From the NCBI GenBank assembly GCA_900767605.1, contig CAAFZT010000063.1:1-64000 (forward strand): DNA of 64,000 nucleotides. The letters run 5' to 3'. Within the stretch, counting starts at the first letter, position 1; every line of letters begins with the position of its first letter. Below, one piece after another: positions 52,499 through 60,848 of the stretch. The position numbers and the translations under genes were made by a program. Origin of the DNA: Bacilli bacterium (GTDB lineage: Bacteria > Bacillota_I > Bacilli_A > RFN20 > CAG-826). The notes under the pieces are model-generated. The model ran no database searches. It was not told the DNA's origin and saw only the letters and a list, made by a program, of their open reading frames with translations.

Positions 52499-52845
52499 CG
52501 AAAAGGAAGGGAATTGATCAGGGGGTGGATATAGAAGAAAATGATTAGCGAAGGAAAAAGTGGGCGGAATCTCTTTATCGAATGGAGTTTTAAAGCAAGA
52601 TTTATAGCTAAAACAGCATTTAGAAATTTTAAAACGTTTTATGACCAAGAACCTCTCCTCGGAATAGGACGCCTAATCGATCTTATCCGCTTAACTAATC
52701 CTTGAACCTCTATATATATCTACATCAATAGAATAGTAGTTTTATCCCTTCCCTCTCGAGCCATCCGTCTAGTAACCCCCGAGGTTATAGGAACAAGCGC
52801 AAAGTATCGTTATTATTCCAATTGACCATCCCCTTCATTTCTCTT

Positions 52846-52952
52846 GAAGCGAAATCTGAAGCGAAATTTTGGAAGTTGAAGCGAAATTTGAAGCGAAATT
52901 AGCGAAATTGAAACGAAATTTTTTTCGCTTCAAAACGAAGTAATTTCGCTTC
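52846..52952. repeat. Orphan array of GAAGCGAAATTT repeats
   Basis: GAAGCGAAAT occurs at 52846, 52858, 52878 and 52890 (12-bp spacing within pairs), with related units near 52901 and 52910, then inverted copies at about 52923 and 52942; looser GAAACGAAA units continue to 53040. The flanks from 52499 to 53211 hold no supported gene. The pattern resembles operator or remnant coding repeats but has no intact regulator beside it. Confidence 0.65.
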
Positions 52953-53211
52953 AAAAAGAAAAGTTGGCTTTTTATCGAAACTTTTTGATAATGGGAAACG
53001 AAACTGAAACGAAATAACAAGGGCGAGGAAACGAAATGGGTGGAGGACGAGTTTCCAAGGAGAAGAAATATAGAGGAAAGTAGATAGCAAAAGAAAACAA
53101 GCGTAAACAAGCGGATTTATCGAAAAAAGGTACAAGTTGCAATCCTAGGCGAGTGCGCATAAAATTAAGCAACAAGTAAGTTTTTATTTACCGAATAGCG
53201 AATTTAAAATT

Positions 53212-53616
53212 ATGGACAAGAAAACGAAACGCACCTTATTAATCGCGGGAATCGTGGAAGCGGCGATCATCCTCTTCTGCTTGGTTGTATCGATTCTCGT
53301 GATTGTGACCTACAACAAGCCGGAATCGGGACCCAACTGGCAACAGATGAATCTCGATAAAAACGGACCGATGATCGGCTGGTTCCAAAATAACCCGACG
53401 CCGTTCTTCTTAATCATCGTGCTTCCGCTTCTAGTCATCCTTGTTTTGGATATCATCTATCTCATCATCTATGCCTCCAAGCGTGAATCCAAGCTTAGCG
53501 ATGCCGAAATCAACGAAATCCAAGCCCAAGCTAGAGCTGAGGCTAGAGAAGAACTTAGAAAAGAAATCGAAGCCGAGGAACGTGCGAAGGCAGCAGCCGA
53601 AAAGAAAGACGAATAA
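53212..53616 (+). CDS. Small membrane protein with coiled-coil tail
   Basis: The 134-residue protein has two membrane segments (about residues 8-32 and 64-88) and a C-terminal charged helix (LSDAEINEIQAQARAEAREE and further Glu/Lys/Ala-rich sequence) likely to form a coiled coil. No family recognised. The ribosome binding site is weak. It ends in a strong terminator. Codon use is like that of neighbouring real genes, which supports coding status. Confidence 0.7.
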   Translation: MDKKTKRTLLIAGIVEAAIILFCLVVSILVIVTYNKPESGPNWQQMNLDKNGPMIGWFQNNPTPFFLIIVLPLLVILVLDIIYLIIYASKRESKLSDAEINEIQAQARAEAREELRKEIEAEERAKAAAEKKDE

Positions 53617-53621
53617 TAACA

Positions 53622-53646
53622 GGGGCCGACGGCCCCTTTACTTTTT
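53622..53646 (+). terminator. Intrinsic terminator
   Basis: GGGGCC-GAC-GGCCCC (53622-53636) is followed by TTTACTTTTT, a standard stem-loop and T-rich tail right after the small membrane protein gene. Confidence 0.85.
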
Positions 53647-53709
53647 GCCTTCTTTGCATTTTCGGATGGAGGAGGAAAAGATATAATTTTCCCGATTGGA
53701 GGCATCCCC

Positions 53710-54606
53710 ATGAAAAAATCATTCCTTCTGACCCTAGCTTCTAGCGCATTGCTACTTTGTGCTTGTGGTTCTAACCCTTCGACTTCTAACCCATCTTCGG
53801 ATTCCGCGACAAGCGAATCTTCGACTTCTTCTATTCCTGCGATCGACTTTAGCTTAGTCTCTAGTTGCAAAGCGGGATCGATTGAAAAAGAAAGCTTTAC
53901 GATTACTACCCCAAATCCAGGCGAAGAATATTCTTCTTGGGATGACCCGGTGATTGAAATTGAAATCAACCAAGCCAACTGGGCTTATGTCACCGCGATC
54001 AAGAAGGATGACAAGTCTATCCTTTCCCAAAACGAAGATGTTGTTCCTTCTGCTGCGATTTCTATTGAACCCCAAGACTCGCTATCAGGAACAGGGGGCA
54101 GCAACGTCATCAACCGCATCGACCTTCATATCGATCCGAGCCAAGTTAAAACTGGAACCACGCGGATTAAAACGCGCATCACTCCTAGCAACGGGGTTTC
54201 TTCGGCTTCTAGAATCGAACTTTGTTTTGAATTAAACGTTGTTCCCTTTGGTTCGATTTCCATCGAAACAACCGAAGTTCCCTTTGAAATCGATTTGTCC
54301 GCGGTGAAAAATGCCGCGGGGAAACATTTGGAATTCAATGTCTCGGATATGGATTACGAATATGGTTCCAGTCACGTTAGTTATTACGGCTTTACCACGA
54401 ACGGCTCTTCTAAAATCGTCGACACGATGTCTCTTGCTCTAGGGCACGTTTATTCTTTCTCCGTTGCGCTTGGGGAATCCGCCCCGTATGTCTTCTATGA
54501 TGTTTCTACTTCGAGTTCATCTTTAGAAAAAGTAGATACGAACCACTACCGGGTGAAAGAAGCAATTCCATCGACCGTTTCTTTCGTGGCCATGGAAAGA
54601 GCTTAG
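53710..54606 (+). CDS. Lipoprotein, hypothetical
   Basis: The 298-residue protein has a signal peptide with lipobox LLCACGS near residue 16-20 and a Ser/Thr-rich linker (NPSTSNPSSDSATSESSTSS), then beta-rich sequence of unknown family. It should be anchored to the outer face of the membrane. It forms a single-gene unit between two terminators. A GGAGG precedes ATG 53710. Confidence 0.82.
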   Translation: MKKSFLLTLASSALLLCACGSNPSTSNPSSDSATSESSTSSIPAIDFSLVSSCKAGSIEKESFTITTPNPGEEYSSWDDPVIEIEINQANWAYVTAIKKDDKSILSQNEDVVPSAAISIEPQDSLSGTGGSNVINRIDLHIDPSQVKTGTTRIKTRITPSNGVSSASRIELCFELNVVPFGSISIETTEVPFEIDLSAVKNAAGKHLEFNVSDMDYEYGSSHVSYYGFTTNGSSKIVDTMSLALGHVYSFSVALGESAPYVFYDVSTSSSSLEKVDTNHYRVKEAIPSTVSFVAMERA

Positions 54607-54630
54607 TTCCTGTTTTCCTATGAACCCTTT

Positions 54631-54655
54631 GGCTTCCGAACCAGGAAGCCTTTTT
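54631..54655 (+). terminator. Intrinsic terminator
   Basis: GGCTTCC-GAACCA-GGAAGCC (54631-54650) followed by TTTTT lies after the lipoprotein gene. Confidence 0.88.
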
Positions 54656-54727
54656 CTTCTCTTGTTCCAAGACAATCGGACGAGCTTAGCCTAAGACTCA
54701 TCCCCCTTTCCCTCCCGTTAAATATGG

Positions 54728-54777
54728 CGTTTAACAAGAAAAAATTGATGTTTTCTTCAAAAGATTCTTGTTAAACG
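54728..54777. promoter_or_regulatory. Operator-like inverted repeat upstream of ATPase
   Basis: CGTTTAACAAGAA (54728-54740) and TTCTTGTTAAACG (54765-54777) are perfect 13-bp inverted arms with a 24-bp spacer, ending 24 bp before the ATPase start. The unit differs from that of the other ATPases. Confidence 0.7.
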
Positions 54778-54801
54778 GCTAATTCGGAATAAAATGGCCT
54801 T

Positions 54802-56040
54802 ATGGAATTATTCAAACGAGAAAACATTTTGAAGCGGATTCGTCCCTTCTACCAAGACACTTCTTTAATCAAAGTCATCACGGGAATCCGAAGATGCGGC
54901 AAATCCTCGATCATGAAATTGATTAGTCAAGAGCTAGAAGAAAATAACGGGGTTCCCTCCTCTTCGGTCTTTTTCCTCGACTTGAACTCCCGCCCCTATA
55001 AGCGAATCAGCAAGCCCGATGAATTAGAAGCCCTGATCGAAACCCATACCAAAGGGATCGAGGGAACGAAATATCTTTTCATCGATGAAGTTCAAAACGT
55101 CAAAGGGTTTGAGACGATTTTAGAATCCTTCCGTTTGGAAGGGGATTTCAATTTCTTCATCACTGGAAGTAATTCCTATTTGCTTTCCGGGGAACTCATC
55201 ACCAAATTAACGGGCCGATACCTGGAATTTGAAATGGGGACCTTAACCTTCGATGAATATCTGGCGATGAAATCCTTTTATGGGCAGGCTCTTGCCCCGT
55301 TAGCGGAAGAATTCCAATCCTTCCTCCAAGACGGGGGATTCCCCCAAACGATTTTCTTATCTGATTCTTACGCGCGAAAAGAATACTCCAAAAACATCAT
55401 TCACGAGATTTTCTTAAAGGATATCAAACGAAACCACCGCATCCGGAACGGGGTGTTATTCGAACAAGTTCAAAACTATATTCTCCATAACTTTGGATCG
55501 ACCACTTCTATCACCTCACTAGCCGCCTATTTATCGAAAGCAAACGGAGTCAAAGTATCCGTCCAAAGCGTATATAACTACATCGAAATATTGCTGAATG
55601 CGAAGATCATTGAACGGTGTTCCCGAAAGGACATGAAGACAAGACGAGAACTTAACGGCGGAGAAAAGTATTACCTCGCCGATATGAGTTTCTATTTTGC
55701 TACCCAGACCGATAATCGTATTCCCTACGGGGCGTGTTTAGAAAATATCGTTTATAACTATGCAAAAAACAAGGGATATCACATCTCCATCGGCAAAATT
55801 GGTAAGTTCGAATGTGACTTCATCTTCCGTAATTCCATCACGGGGGACTATTCCTACGCCCAGGTTTGCTACGCAATGACGGGGCAAGAAGAAACCGAGG
55901 AACGAGAATATCGACCCTTGGAATCCATTTCCGATAATTACCCGAAATATATTCTAACGACGGACACCTTCCTTCAAAGGCGAAACGGCATCCTCCACGT
56001 GAATGTCTATGACTTCATGTCCAAGGGATTGATGTTTTAG
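54802..56040 (+). CDS. AAA ATPase with DUF4143 domain
   Basis: The 412-residue protein has Walker A GIRRCGKSS near residue 28, Walker B YLFIDEVQ and the sensor TGSNSYLL, then a DUF4143 domain with ECDFIFRN and AQVCYAM. It is a close relative of the ATPase at 1342-2577 in length and domain order. The partner is not evident; the next gene is an AlbA_2 regulator 170 bp downstream with its own repeats. A 13-bp inverted repeat overlaps its promoter region. Confidence 0.9.
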   Translation: MELFKRENILKRIRPFYQDTSLIKVITGIRRCGKSSIMKLISQELEENNGVPSSSVFFLDLNSRPYKRISKPDELEALIETHTKGIEGTKYLFIDEVQNVKGFETILESFRLEGDFNFFITGSNSYLLSGELITKLTGRYLEFEMGTLTFDEYLAMKSFYGQALAPLAEEFQSFLQDGGFPQTIFLSDSYARKEYSKNIIHEIFLKDIKRNHRIRNGVLFEQVQNYILHNFGSTTSITSLAAYLSKANGVKVSVQSVYNYIEILLNAKIIERCSRKDMKTRRELNGGEKYYLADMSFYFATQTDNRIPYGACLENIVYNYAKNKGYHISIGKIGKFECDFIFRNSITGDYSYAQVCYAMTGQEETEEREYRPLESISDNYPKYILTTDTFLQRRNGILHVNVYDFMSKGLMF

Positions 56041-56090
56041 TAATCCATAAATAACTTCTTGTTCATCCATTCAAAAATCTAGAGTTCCGA

Positions 56091-56160
56091 GGAGTGCCAA
56101 GGAGTGCCAAGGAGTGCCAAGGAGTGCCAAGGAGTGCCAAGGAGTGCCAAGGAGTGCCAT
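56091..56160. repeat. Seven tandem GGAGTGCCAA repeats
   Basis: Seven exact 10-bp units (the last ends in T) lie between the ATPase and the AlbA_2 regulator and finish 50 bp before the regulator start, just upstream of a plausible -10 (TATAAT at 56175-56180). Period 10 bp puts each unit on the same helix face. Confidence 0.8.
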
Positions 56161-56209
56161 CCTCTACATTTTCTGATATAATGTACCTATATACAAATGA
56201 GGAGTTAGC

Positions 56210-57544
56210 ATGAAGTTTGGAACCGAATCGGAAACTCTAGAATTCAAAGAATCAACAAGCGAACTTCACCAAGCGGTGGAATCGATTGCCGCTATTTTAA
56301 ATAAGCACGAATCTGGGAAGATCTACTTTGGAATTGACGATGCAGGCAATATCAAAGGACAGGTCATCTCAGACAGCACCTTTAAAACGGTATCCGACGC
56401 CATACTGCGTGACATCGAGCCGCGAATTATCCCGACGATCGAAAAAGAGGAACAGGACGGCAAGACCATCTTAAAAGTCAGTTTTAGTGGAACACAAAAG
56501 CCCTATTCCGCATTCGGTAGATTTCTTACTCGGGTTGGCACCCAAAATCGGGCGATGACTCGAAATGAATTAAGAAAGCTCATTAAAGAGGAAGACTATT
56601 CCTTCCCTTGGGAAAAAGAAGTCTACGACATGACTTTGGACGATTTTGATGATCAAGCCCTATACAATTATTATCAAGAAGCCGTTGGCTGCGGACGTCT
56701 TACGTTGCCTAGTTACGACAAAGAATCCCTCCTTACCGTTTTGGAACTTTATAAAAACGGGAAATTCAACAACGCCGCGTTTGCCTTATTTGGAAAAAAC
56801 GCGAATATCAAATTAAAAGTAGCCTGTTTTGCCACGGACGAAAAACTAACGTTCACCGACCTCAATTCGATACGCGGCAACATCTATAACTTGATTCAAT
56901 TCGGTGTTACCTACATCCTGAATCATATTGATTGGCGGATATCCATCGGCCTAAAGCGGGAAGAAACACCCGAAATTCCCGTTCAAGCTATCCGCGAAAT
57001 TATCGTTAACGCGTTTGCCCACGCGATGTATCAGCCGACCCCAGAAATTGAAATTAACATCCACCCGGGCCATATAACCATCTTTAACCCCGGCTCTTTC
57101 CCAGATGATTTGACTCCACGGGACTTTGTTACCGGCACCCTTTCCTCCATCAAGCGCAACCCCTTGATTCTTGACGTTTTGTACCGGTGCAAAAACGTCG
57201 AAAAAACAGGAACCGGATTTAAACGAGTGGACAAGATGTGCATCGAAAGTGGAGTTCGTTGGGATAGCCGCAACAGCGCATATGGTTTCTACTTCACCTT
57301 CTATCGGAATAGACAGCAAGCGCCAAAAGTCATAGAAACAACCGAACGCCCAAAACTTTCGGATATCGAAATGTTTGTTTTCACGGAAATTAAAAACAAC
57401 CCAAAAATTTCCCGAACAGAGTTGTCAAATACAGTAGGAAGAAGCGTACGTTCCATTCAGCGCATCGCTAACACGCTGGTGGAAAAAGGCTATTTGATCC
57501 GAATTGGCAACAATCAATTTGGTTATTGGGAAGTAGTTCACTAA
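56210..57544 (+). CDS. AlbA_2 (Schlafen-like) ATP-binding regulator
   Basis: The 444-residue protein has an AlbA_2 domain (TLEFKESTSELHQAVESIAA, SGKIYFGIDDAG), a GHKL-like ATPase part (AIREIIVNAFAHAMY, FNPGSFPDD, EKTGTGFKRV) and a C-terminal winged helix (ISRTELSNTVGRSVRSIQRI, IGNNQFGYWEVV). Unlike the NDPA, VGNK and VRDK types, no peptide repeats lie in the linker. A seven-copy 10-bp array precedes it. AAATGAGGAG supplies a ribosome binding site for ATG 56210. All parts are intact. Confidence 0.9.
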   Translation: MKFGTESETLEFKESTSELHQAVESIAAILNKHESGKIYFGIDDAGNIKGQVISDSTFKTVSDAILRDIEPRIIPTIEKEEQDGKTILKVSFSGTQKPYSAFGRFLTRVGTQNRAMTRNELRKLIKEEDYSFPWEKEVYDMTLDDFDDQALYNYYQEAVGCGRLTLPSYDKESLLTVLELYKNGKFNNAAFALFGKNANIKLKVACFATDEKLTFTDLNSIRGNIYNLIQFGVTYILNHIDWRISIGLKREETPEIPVQAIREIIVNAFAHAMYQPTPEIEINIHPGHITIFNPGSFPDDLTPRDFVTGTLSSIKRNPLILDVLYRCKNVEKTGTGFKRVDKMCIESGVRWDSRNSAYGFYFTFYRNRQQAPKVIETTERPKLSDIEMFVFTEIKNNPKISRTELSNTVGRSVRSIQRIANTLVEKGYLIRIGNNQFGYWEVVH

Positions 57545-58101
57545 GCCTTCCGTGACCATCTTCTGCCATGCAAGCGCATTGCGATGCATCGCAGGAAATT
57601 TCTTAATTTCGCTTTTTTCGTTTTTAATCGATCGCTTAAGAGTGTTTTGGGCCAAAAAGTGTAACTTAAAAACGGGTTTGCCGTTTTTATTTTCAAAATC
57701 ATGAGGATGAGTTTGCATCCCTCCGCGTTTTAATCCCGGCACTTTTGGATCAATAAAAGGATCTCGGAATCGGAAAAGAAACGATAGATGACTTTGCTCC
57801 GATATTTAATATAGGCAGAGCCGGGAAAAGTGTCCCTTTTTTAGTGGCGCCATAAGATAAGGGTTTCGAAATTCAAACACCGAATTTCTTCAAAAAAGAA
57901 AAAGGTTTCTTTCTCCATTTTTACTCGGATTACATTCTTCTTGGGCATGGCACAAAGCCAACGATGATGCCGGCATCTTATTCAGTTGTAATCGTTTTTC
58001 TAATAATGTATCCGCGCTTTTTTGCATATTCCAAGATGATATTGGCATTTTTTCGCTAATCAAATGTCGCTTTTTTGACTTTTTTGAATGGTAATTTTCT
58101 A
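57545..58101. other. Intergenic stretch without a supported gene
   Basis: No gene could be supported in these 557 bp. A 105-codon minus-strand frame overlaps the end of the AlbA_2 gene, has no ribosome binding site and shows no known domain. AT-rich sequence near 57890-58100 leads into the 33-bp array. Confidence 0.4.
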
Positions 58102-58222
58102 AAAAGTCCCTTGGAATTTCTTATAAAATAATGGAAAAGTCCATTGGAATTTCTTAAAGATTCATTGAAAAGTCCCTTGGAATTTCTTATATTTTAGACG
58201 AAAAGTCCCTTGGAATTTCTTA
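58102..58222 (+). repeat. 33-bp periodic array upstream of ATPase
   Basis: Four copies of AAAAGTCCMTTGGAATTTCTTA start at 58102, 58135, 58168 and 58201, exactly 33 bp apart. The first 22 bp of each unit are conserved and the following 11 bp vary. The last copy ends 18 bp before the start codon, with the ribosome binding site AAAGGAGG in between. Three helical turns per unit place the copies on one DNA face. TTGGAATTTC is also the core of the inverted repeats around the ATPase at 1342. Confidence 0.85.
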
Positions 58223-58240
58223 AAAGGAGGCTGAGTTCTT

Positions 58241-59596
58241 ATGTATTTTAAAAGAAAAATCGATGCAAAATTAGACGAGTGGCTCCGTAAAAAAGATTCA
58301 TCCCCCGCGTTAGTCGCCGGGATTCGTCAATGTGGCAAAACCGAAACGATTCGTGAATTCGCTAAGCGAAACGGAATGCAACTAATCGAAATCAATTTTT
58401 GGACCCATCCCGAATATCGTTCTGACTTCGAAGGGGATTTAGATATCGTTACTTTGATGTCCAATCTTTCTTTGCGTTTCCCAAGTGCTTCTTTTGACCC
58501 GGACAAAACGCTTATTTTCTTCGATGAAATCCAGGATTGCCCCCGAGCAAGGCTGGCATTTAAAAATTTCAAAAACGATGGTCGGTTTCATGTAATCGGT
58601 AGCGGATCCTATCTCGGAATCAATGGATATGTCATCGGAGACGCTACCCCCGCTCCAACAGGATATGAAGACGTGATCCCCATGAAGACCATGGATTTTG
58701 AAGAATTCTTATGGGCATCTGGATATAGCAATCAGCAAATCGATTCCTTGTACGAATATTTCATCTCCAGAAAACCCCTTCCCGAAAACGTGAATCAACT
58801 CTATTCCGACCTCTATTTAAAATACACCTGCATCGGCGGATTCCCCAAAGTCGTCAAGGAATATTTCAAGACGAAACGAATCGTGGAAGCTTATCGCGTC
58901 CTTCAAAGCACGATCTTCGATATGAAAAGCGACTTCGGGAGACGAAAAGACAAAAACGGATCCCCGTTATTTAAGGCATCCGAGGTTTCCCGAATCCAAA
59001 GCGTTTTCGATTTAATTCCGACCTTCTTGGCCAAAGAAAGCAAACGCTTCATCGTTTCCAAAATAGACGGTGGGACGCAATACGATAAAAATGACGCGAT
59101 CGAATATCTCGAACAGGCCCATATCGTCTCCAAAGTCTATAACCTTGAAATTCCTTCTCTTCCCTTGGCAGGGCAGAAAATCACTTCTCAATTTAAGCTT
59201 TTTCCCGAGGATATCGGCATCGTCACCGCGATGTATGGAATCGATACCGTCGCCGCGATTTATCGAGGCGATTTAGGGCAAGGAAAGGGGGCCATTTACG
59301 AGGCCTTGGTCTTTGATTCCTTAAGCAAAGCGGGAATCGAACCCTATTATTTTGCAAAAAGCAGCGGACTAGAAATCGATTTTGTCATCGCTTATCAAGG
59401 TTATCCGACTTTAGTGGAATCCAAAGCGACGACCGGGAACGCCAAATCAAGCAAAACAGTGATGAAACATACGGAGCATTATGGCAAAACCAAATGCATC
59501 AAAATCGGCAGCTACAACATCAGCGAGGAAGGAGATATTCTCACCATTCCTCACTATTTAACCTTCTTATTAGGACGTACCTCTTACGATTTTTAG
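58241..59596 (+). CDS. AAA ATPase with DUF4143 domain and ExK core
   Basis: The 451-residue protein has Walker A GIRQCGKTET near residue 28, Walker B LIFFDEIQDCP and sensor GSGSYLGI. The C-terminal domain keeps EIDFVIAYQG and LVESKA, an apparently complete D...ExK nuclease core, unlike the two other DUF4143 proteins where Lys is replaced. ATG 58241 follows AAAGGAGG. It converges with an AbiEi-like gene with a 4-bp overlap at the stop codons. Probably the ATPase is autoregulated through the 33-bp array. Confidence 0.9.
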   Translation: MYFKRKIDAKLDEWLRKKDSSPALVAGIRQCGKTETIREFAKRNGMQLIEINFWTHPEYRSDFEGDLDIVTLMSNLSLRFPSASFDPDKTLIFFDEIQDCPRARLAFKNFKNDGRFHVIGSGSYLGINGYVIGDATPAPTGYEDVIPMKTMDFEEFLWASGYSNQQIDSLYEYFISRKPLPENVNQLYSDLYLKYTCIGGFPKVVKEYFKTKRIVEAYRVLQSTIFDMKSDFGRRKDKNGSPLFKASEVSRIQSVFDLIPTFLAKESKRFIVSKIDGGTQYDKNDAIEYLEQAHIVSKVYNLEIPSLPLAGQKITSQFKLFPEDIGIVTAMYGIDTVAAIYRGDLGQGKGAIYEALVFDSLSKAGIEPYYFAKSSGLEIDFVIAYQGYPTLVESKATTGNAKSSKTVMKHTEHYGKTKCIKIGSYNISEEGDILTIPHYLTFLLGRTSYDF

Positions 59597-60186
59597 GCCG
59601 ATTCGTATTCTTTTTCAATCAGTTTAATCAACAATCTCAAATTGGTCTTCTTGTAGAAGGAAGCTAACCTTTTTAGTTCGGTAAAATCGCAGGAAGCGAA
59701 TTCGTCTTCGTCGAACCTCTTATCCTTGAATAATAGTTCCTTTAGTTCCTCCACGTTCTTCACGACCCTGTATTTGCAGAGGGAATCGCAGATGGCTTTT
59801 TCTTTACTCGCGATTTTAACGATATATTCCCCTTCTTCTAAATAGGTAAGCCCGTAATGGAACACCTTGGAGGGGACGTCGCCATATTCAAATCGGCCAA
59901 AATGGTTGCAAAAGGTTTTGTTCTTGTGGATTTGCAGGCTTGCCGAGGTGATGGAAACAACGCGTTCAGGGATGAGCCCATAATAAGACAATGCCCATTC
60001 AAAGCTTAAATAGGACGGGGATAAAATCGAAGAGGCGAGTAGATAGGGCTCGGCGTGGGGATTTGTTTCGTAAAGACCCCTCGTTAAGCGAAATAGAATT
60101 CCTTTATCCGCGTCGCGCTTGATTTTGTCCAAAGGATTCGCATAATCGCGATATCTCTCCTTCAGCATCGAAATCGTAACAATCAT
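59593..60186 (-). CDS. AbiEi-type antitoxin/regulator
   Basis: The 197-residue protein starts with a helix-turn-helix-like element (DADKGILFRLTRGLYETNP) and continues with SFEWALSYYGLIPE, VVSITSASLQIHKNK, FHYGLTYLEEGEYIVKIASK and EKAICDSLCK, the characteristic series of AbiEi antitoxins of type IV toxin-antitoxin systems. No AbiEii toxin gene is adjacent; the neighbour is the converging AAA/DUF4143 ATPase. The same association occurs at 0.4-2.6 kb. Start ATG 60186 is preceded by TAGAGGAG. Confidence 0.85.
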   Translation of the reverse strand: MIVTISMLKERYRDYANPLDKIKRDADKGILFRLTRGLYETNPHAEPYLLASSILSPSYLSFEWALSYYGLIPERVVSITSASLQIHKNKTFCNHFGRFEYGDVPSKVFHYGLTYLEEGEYIVKIASKEKAICDSLCKYRVVKNVEELKELLFKDKRFDEDEFASCDFTELKRLASFYKKTNLRLLIKLIEKEYESA

Positions 60187-60340
60187 TTTTGCTCCTCTAA
60201 ATACAATTATATTGGATTATGCGGAGCAATTAAATAGGGAATCTTTTTGCCCTGTATTGTCCTGTAATCTCCCTTATTTTTAGGGGAATAAGCATTTTGA
60301 AGCCAAAAATGAAAAGCGGCTGATCATCGAATGAATTTCC

Positions 60341-60372
60341 AAAAATAGTGAAAAAATAGTGAAAAAATAGTG
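60341..60372. repeat. AAAAAATAGTG tandem repeats
   Basis: Three units of 10 to 11 bp in a row. They lie about 155 bp upstream of the AbiEi-like start. Confidence 0.55.
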
Positions 60373-60423
60373 AAATCCGCCCCATAAAATAGCGACATCG
60401 ATTATAACCTTAGAAACCCGTTT

Positions 60424-60469
60424 TCGGAAAAATGTGTAAATTGTTCTAAGAAAAGTCGGAAAAATGTGT
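60424..60469. repeat. TCGGAAAAATGTGT direct repeat pair
   Basis: Two identical 14-bp copies 32 bp apart (60424-60437, 60456-60469). Spacing is about three helical turns, similar to the 33-bp array at 58102. Confidence 0.55.
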
Positions 60470-60623
60470 TTTTCATGATTTCGGCCCAGAAAAAGAATGC
60501 CTGCGAACAGTCTGGATTCGGAAGTGTAAAACGGCTATAAGCCCCTTGCCAGGCGCAGTTCTGGCAAAAGTTAATTCTCATATCATCCTGACAATGACTC
60601 TCTTTATGGCCTGTTTCCCCTTT

Positions 60624-60820
60624 ACCATCCTAATGACCATCCTAATGACCATCCTATTAGAAATATCTATATAGTGTAGTTTGTTTATCCGACCATAAAA
60701 ATAGTATTTTTCATCGATAAATGGCCGAATATTACAATTTTTTCTTACTTCAAATTAGTTGTCTTTCATTTCAAAAAAGAATGACCGTCCTATTGACCAT
60801 CCTATTAAACCATCCTATAT
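60624..60820 (+). repeat. Two clusters of 12-bp ACCATCCTAWTR repeats
   Basis: Three units lie at 60624, 60636 and 60648, and three more at 60784, 60796 and 60809, bracketing the probable promoter region of the AlbA_2 gene at 60849. In a continuous frame they read NDHPNDHPI and DRPIDHPIKP, similar in style to the NDPA repeats. Regulation by the gene product is inferred. Confidence 0.75.
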
Positions 60821-60848
60821 TAAATTTACATTGCGAGGCACCCAAGAA

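Larger units (their letters stand above)
60187..60623. other. Intergenic region with two small repeat groups
   Basis: No gene was found. AAAAAATAGTG units repeat at 11-bp spacing at 60341-60372, and TCGGAAAAATGTGT occurs at 60424-60437 and 60456-60469, 32 bp apart. They may belong to the AbiEi-like gene's control region or be remnants. Confidence 0.5.

Noticed and set aside
52835..53110. 91-codon minus-strand frame across the GAAGCGAAATTT array
   Set aside because: It is a by-product of the repeat (NFAS reading) and an AT-rich flank, with no start signal.
57425..57742. 105-codon minus-strand frame
   Set aside because: It overlaps the end of the AlbA_2 gene on the other strand, has no ribosome binding site and shows no recognisable domain.
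58102..58222. CRISPR array
   Set aside because: The units are 22 conserved plus only 11 variable bases, the variable part is AT-rich and too short for spacers, no cas genes are near, and the last unit runs into a ribosome binding site.
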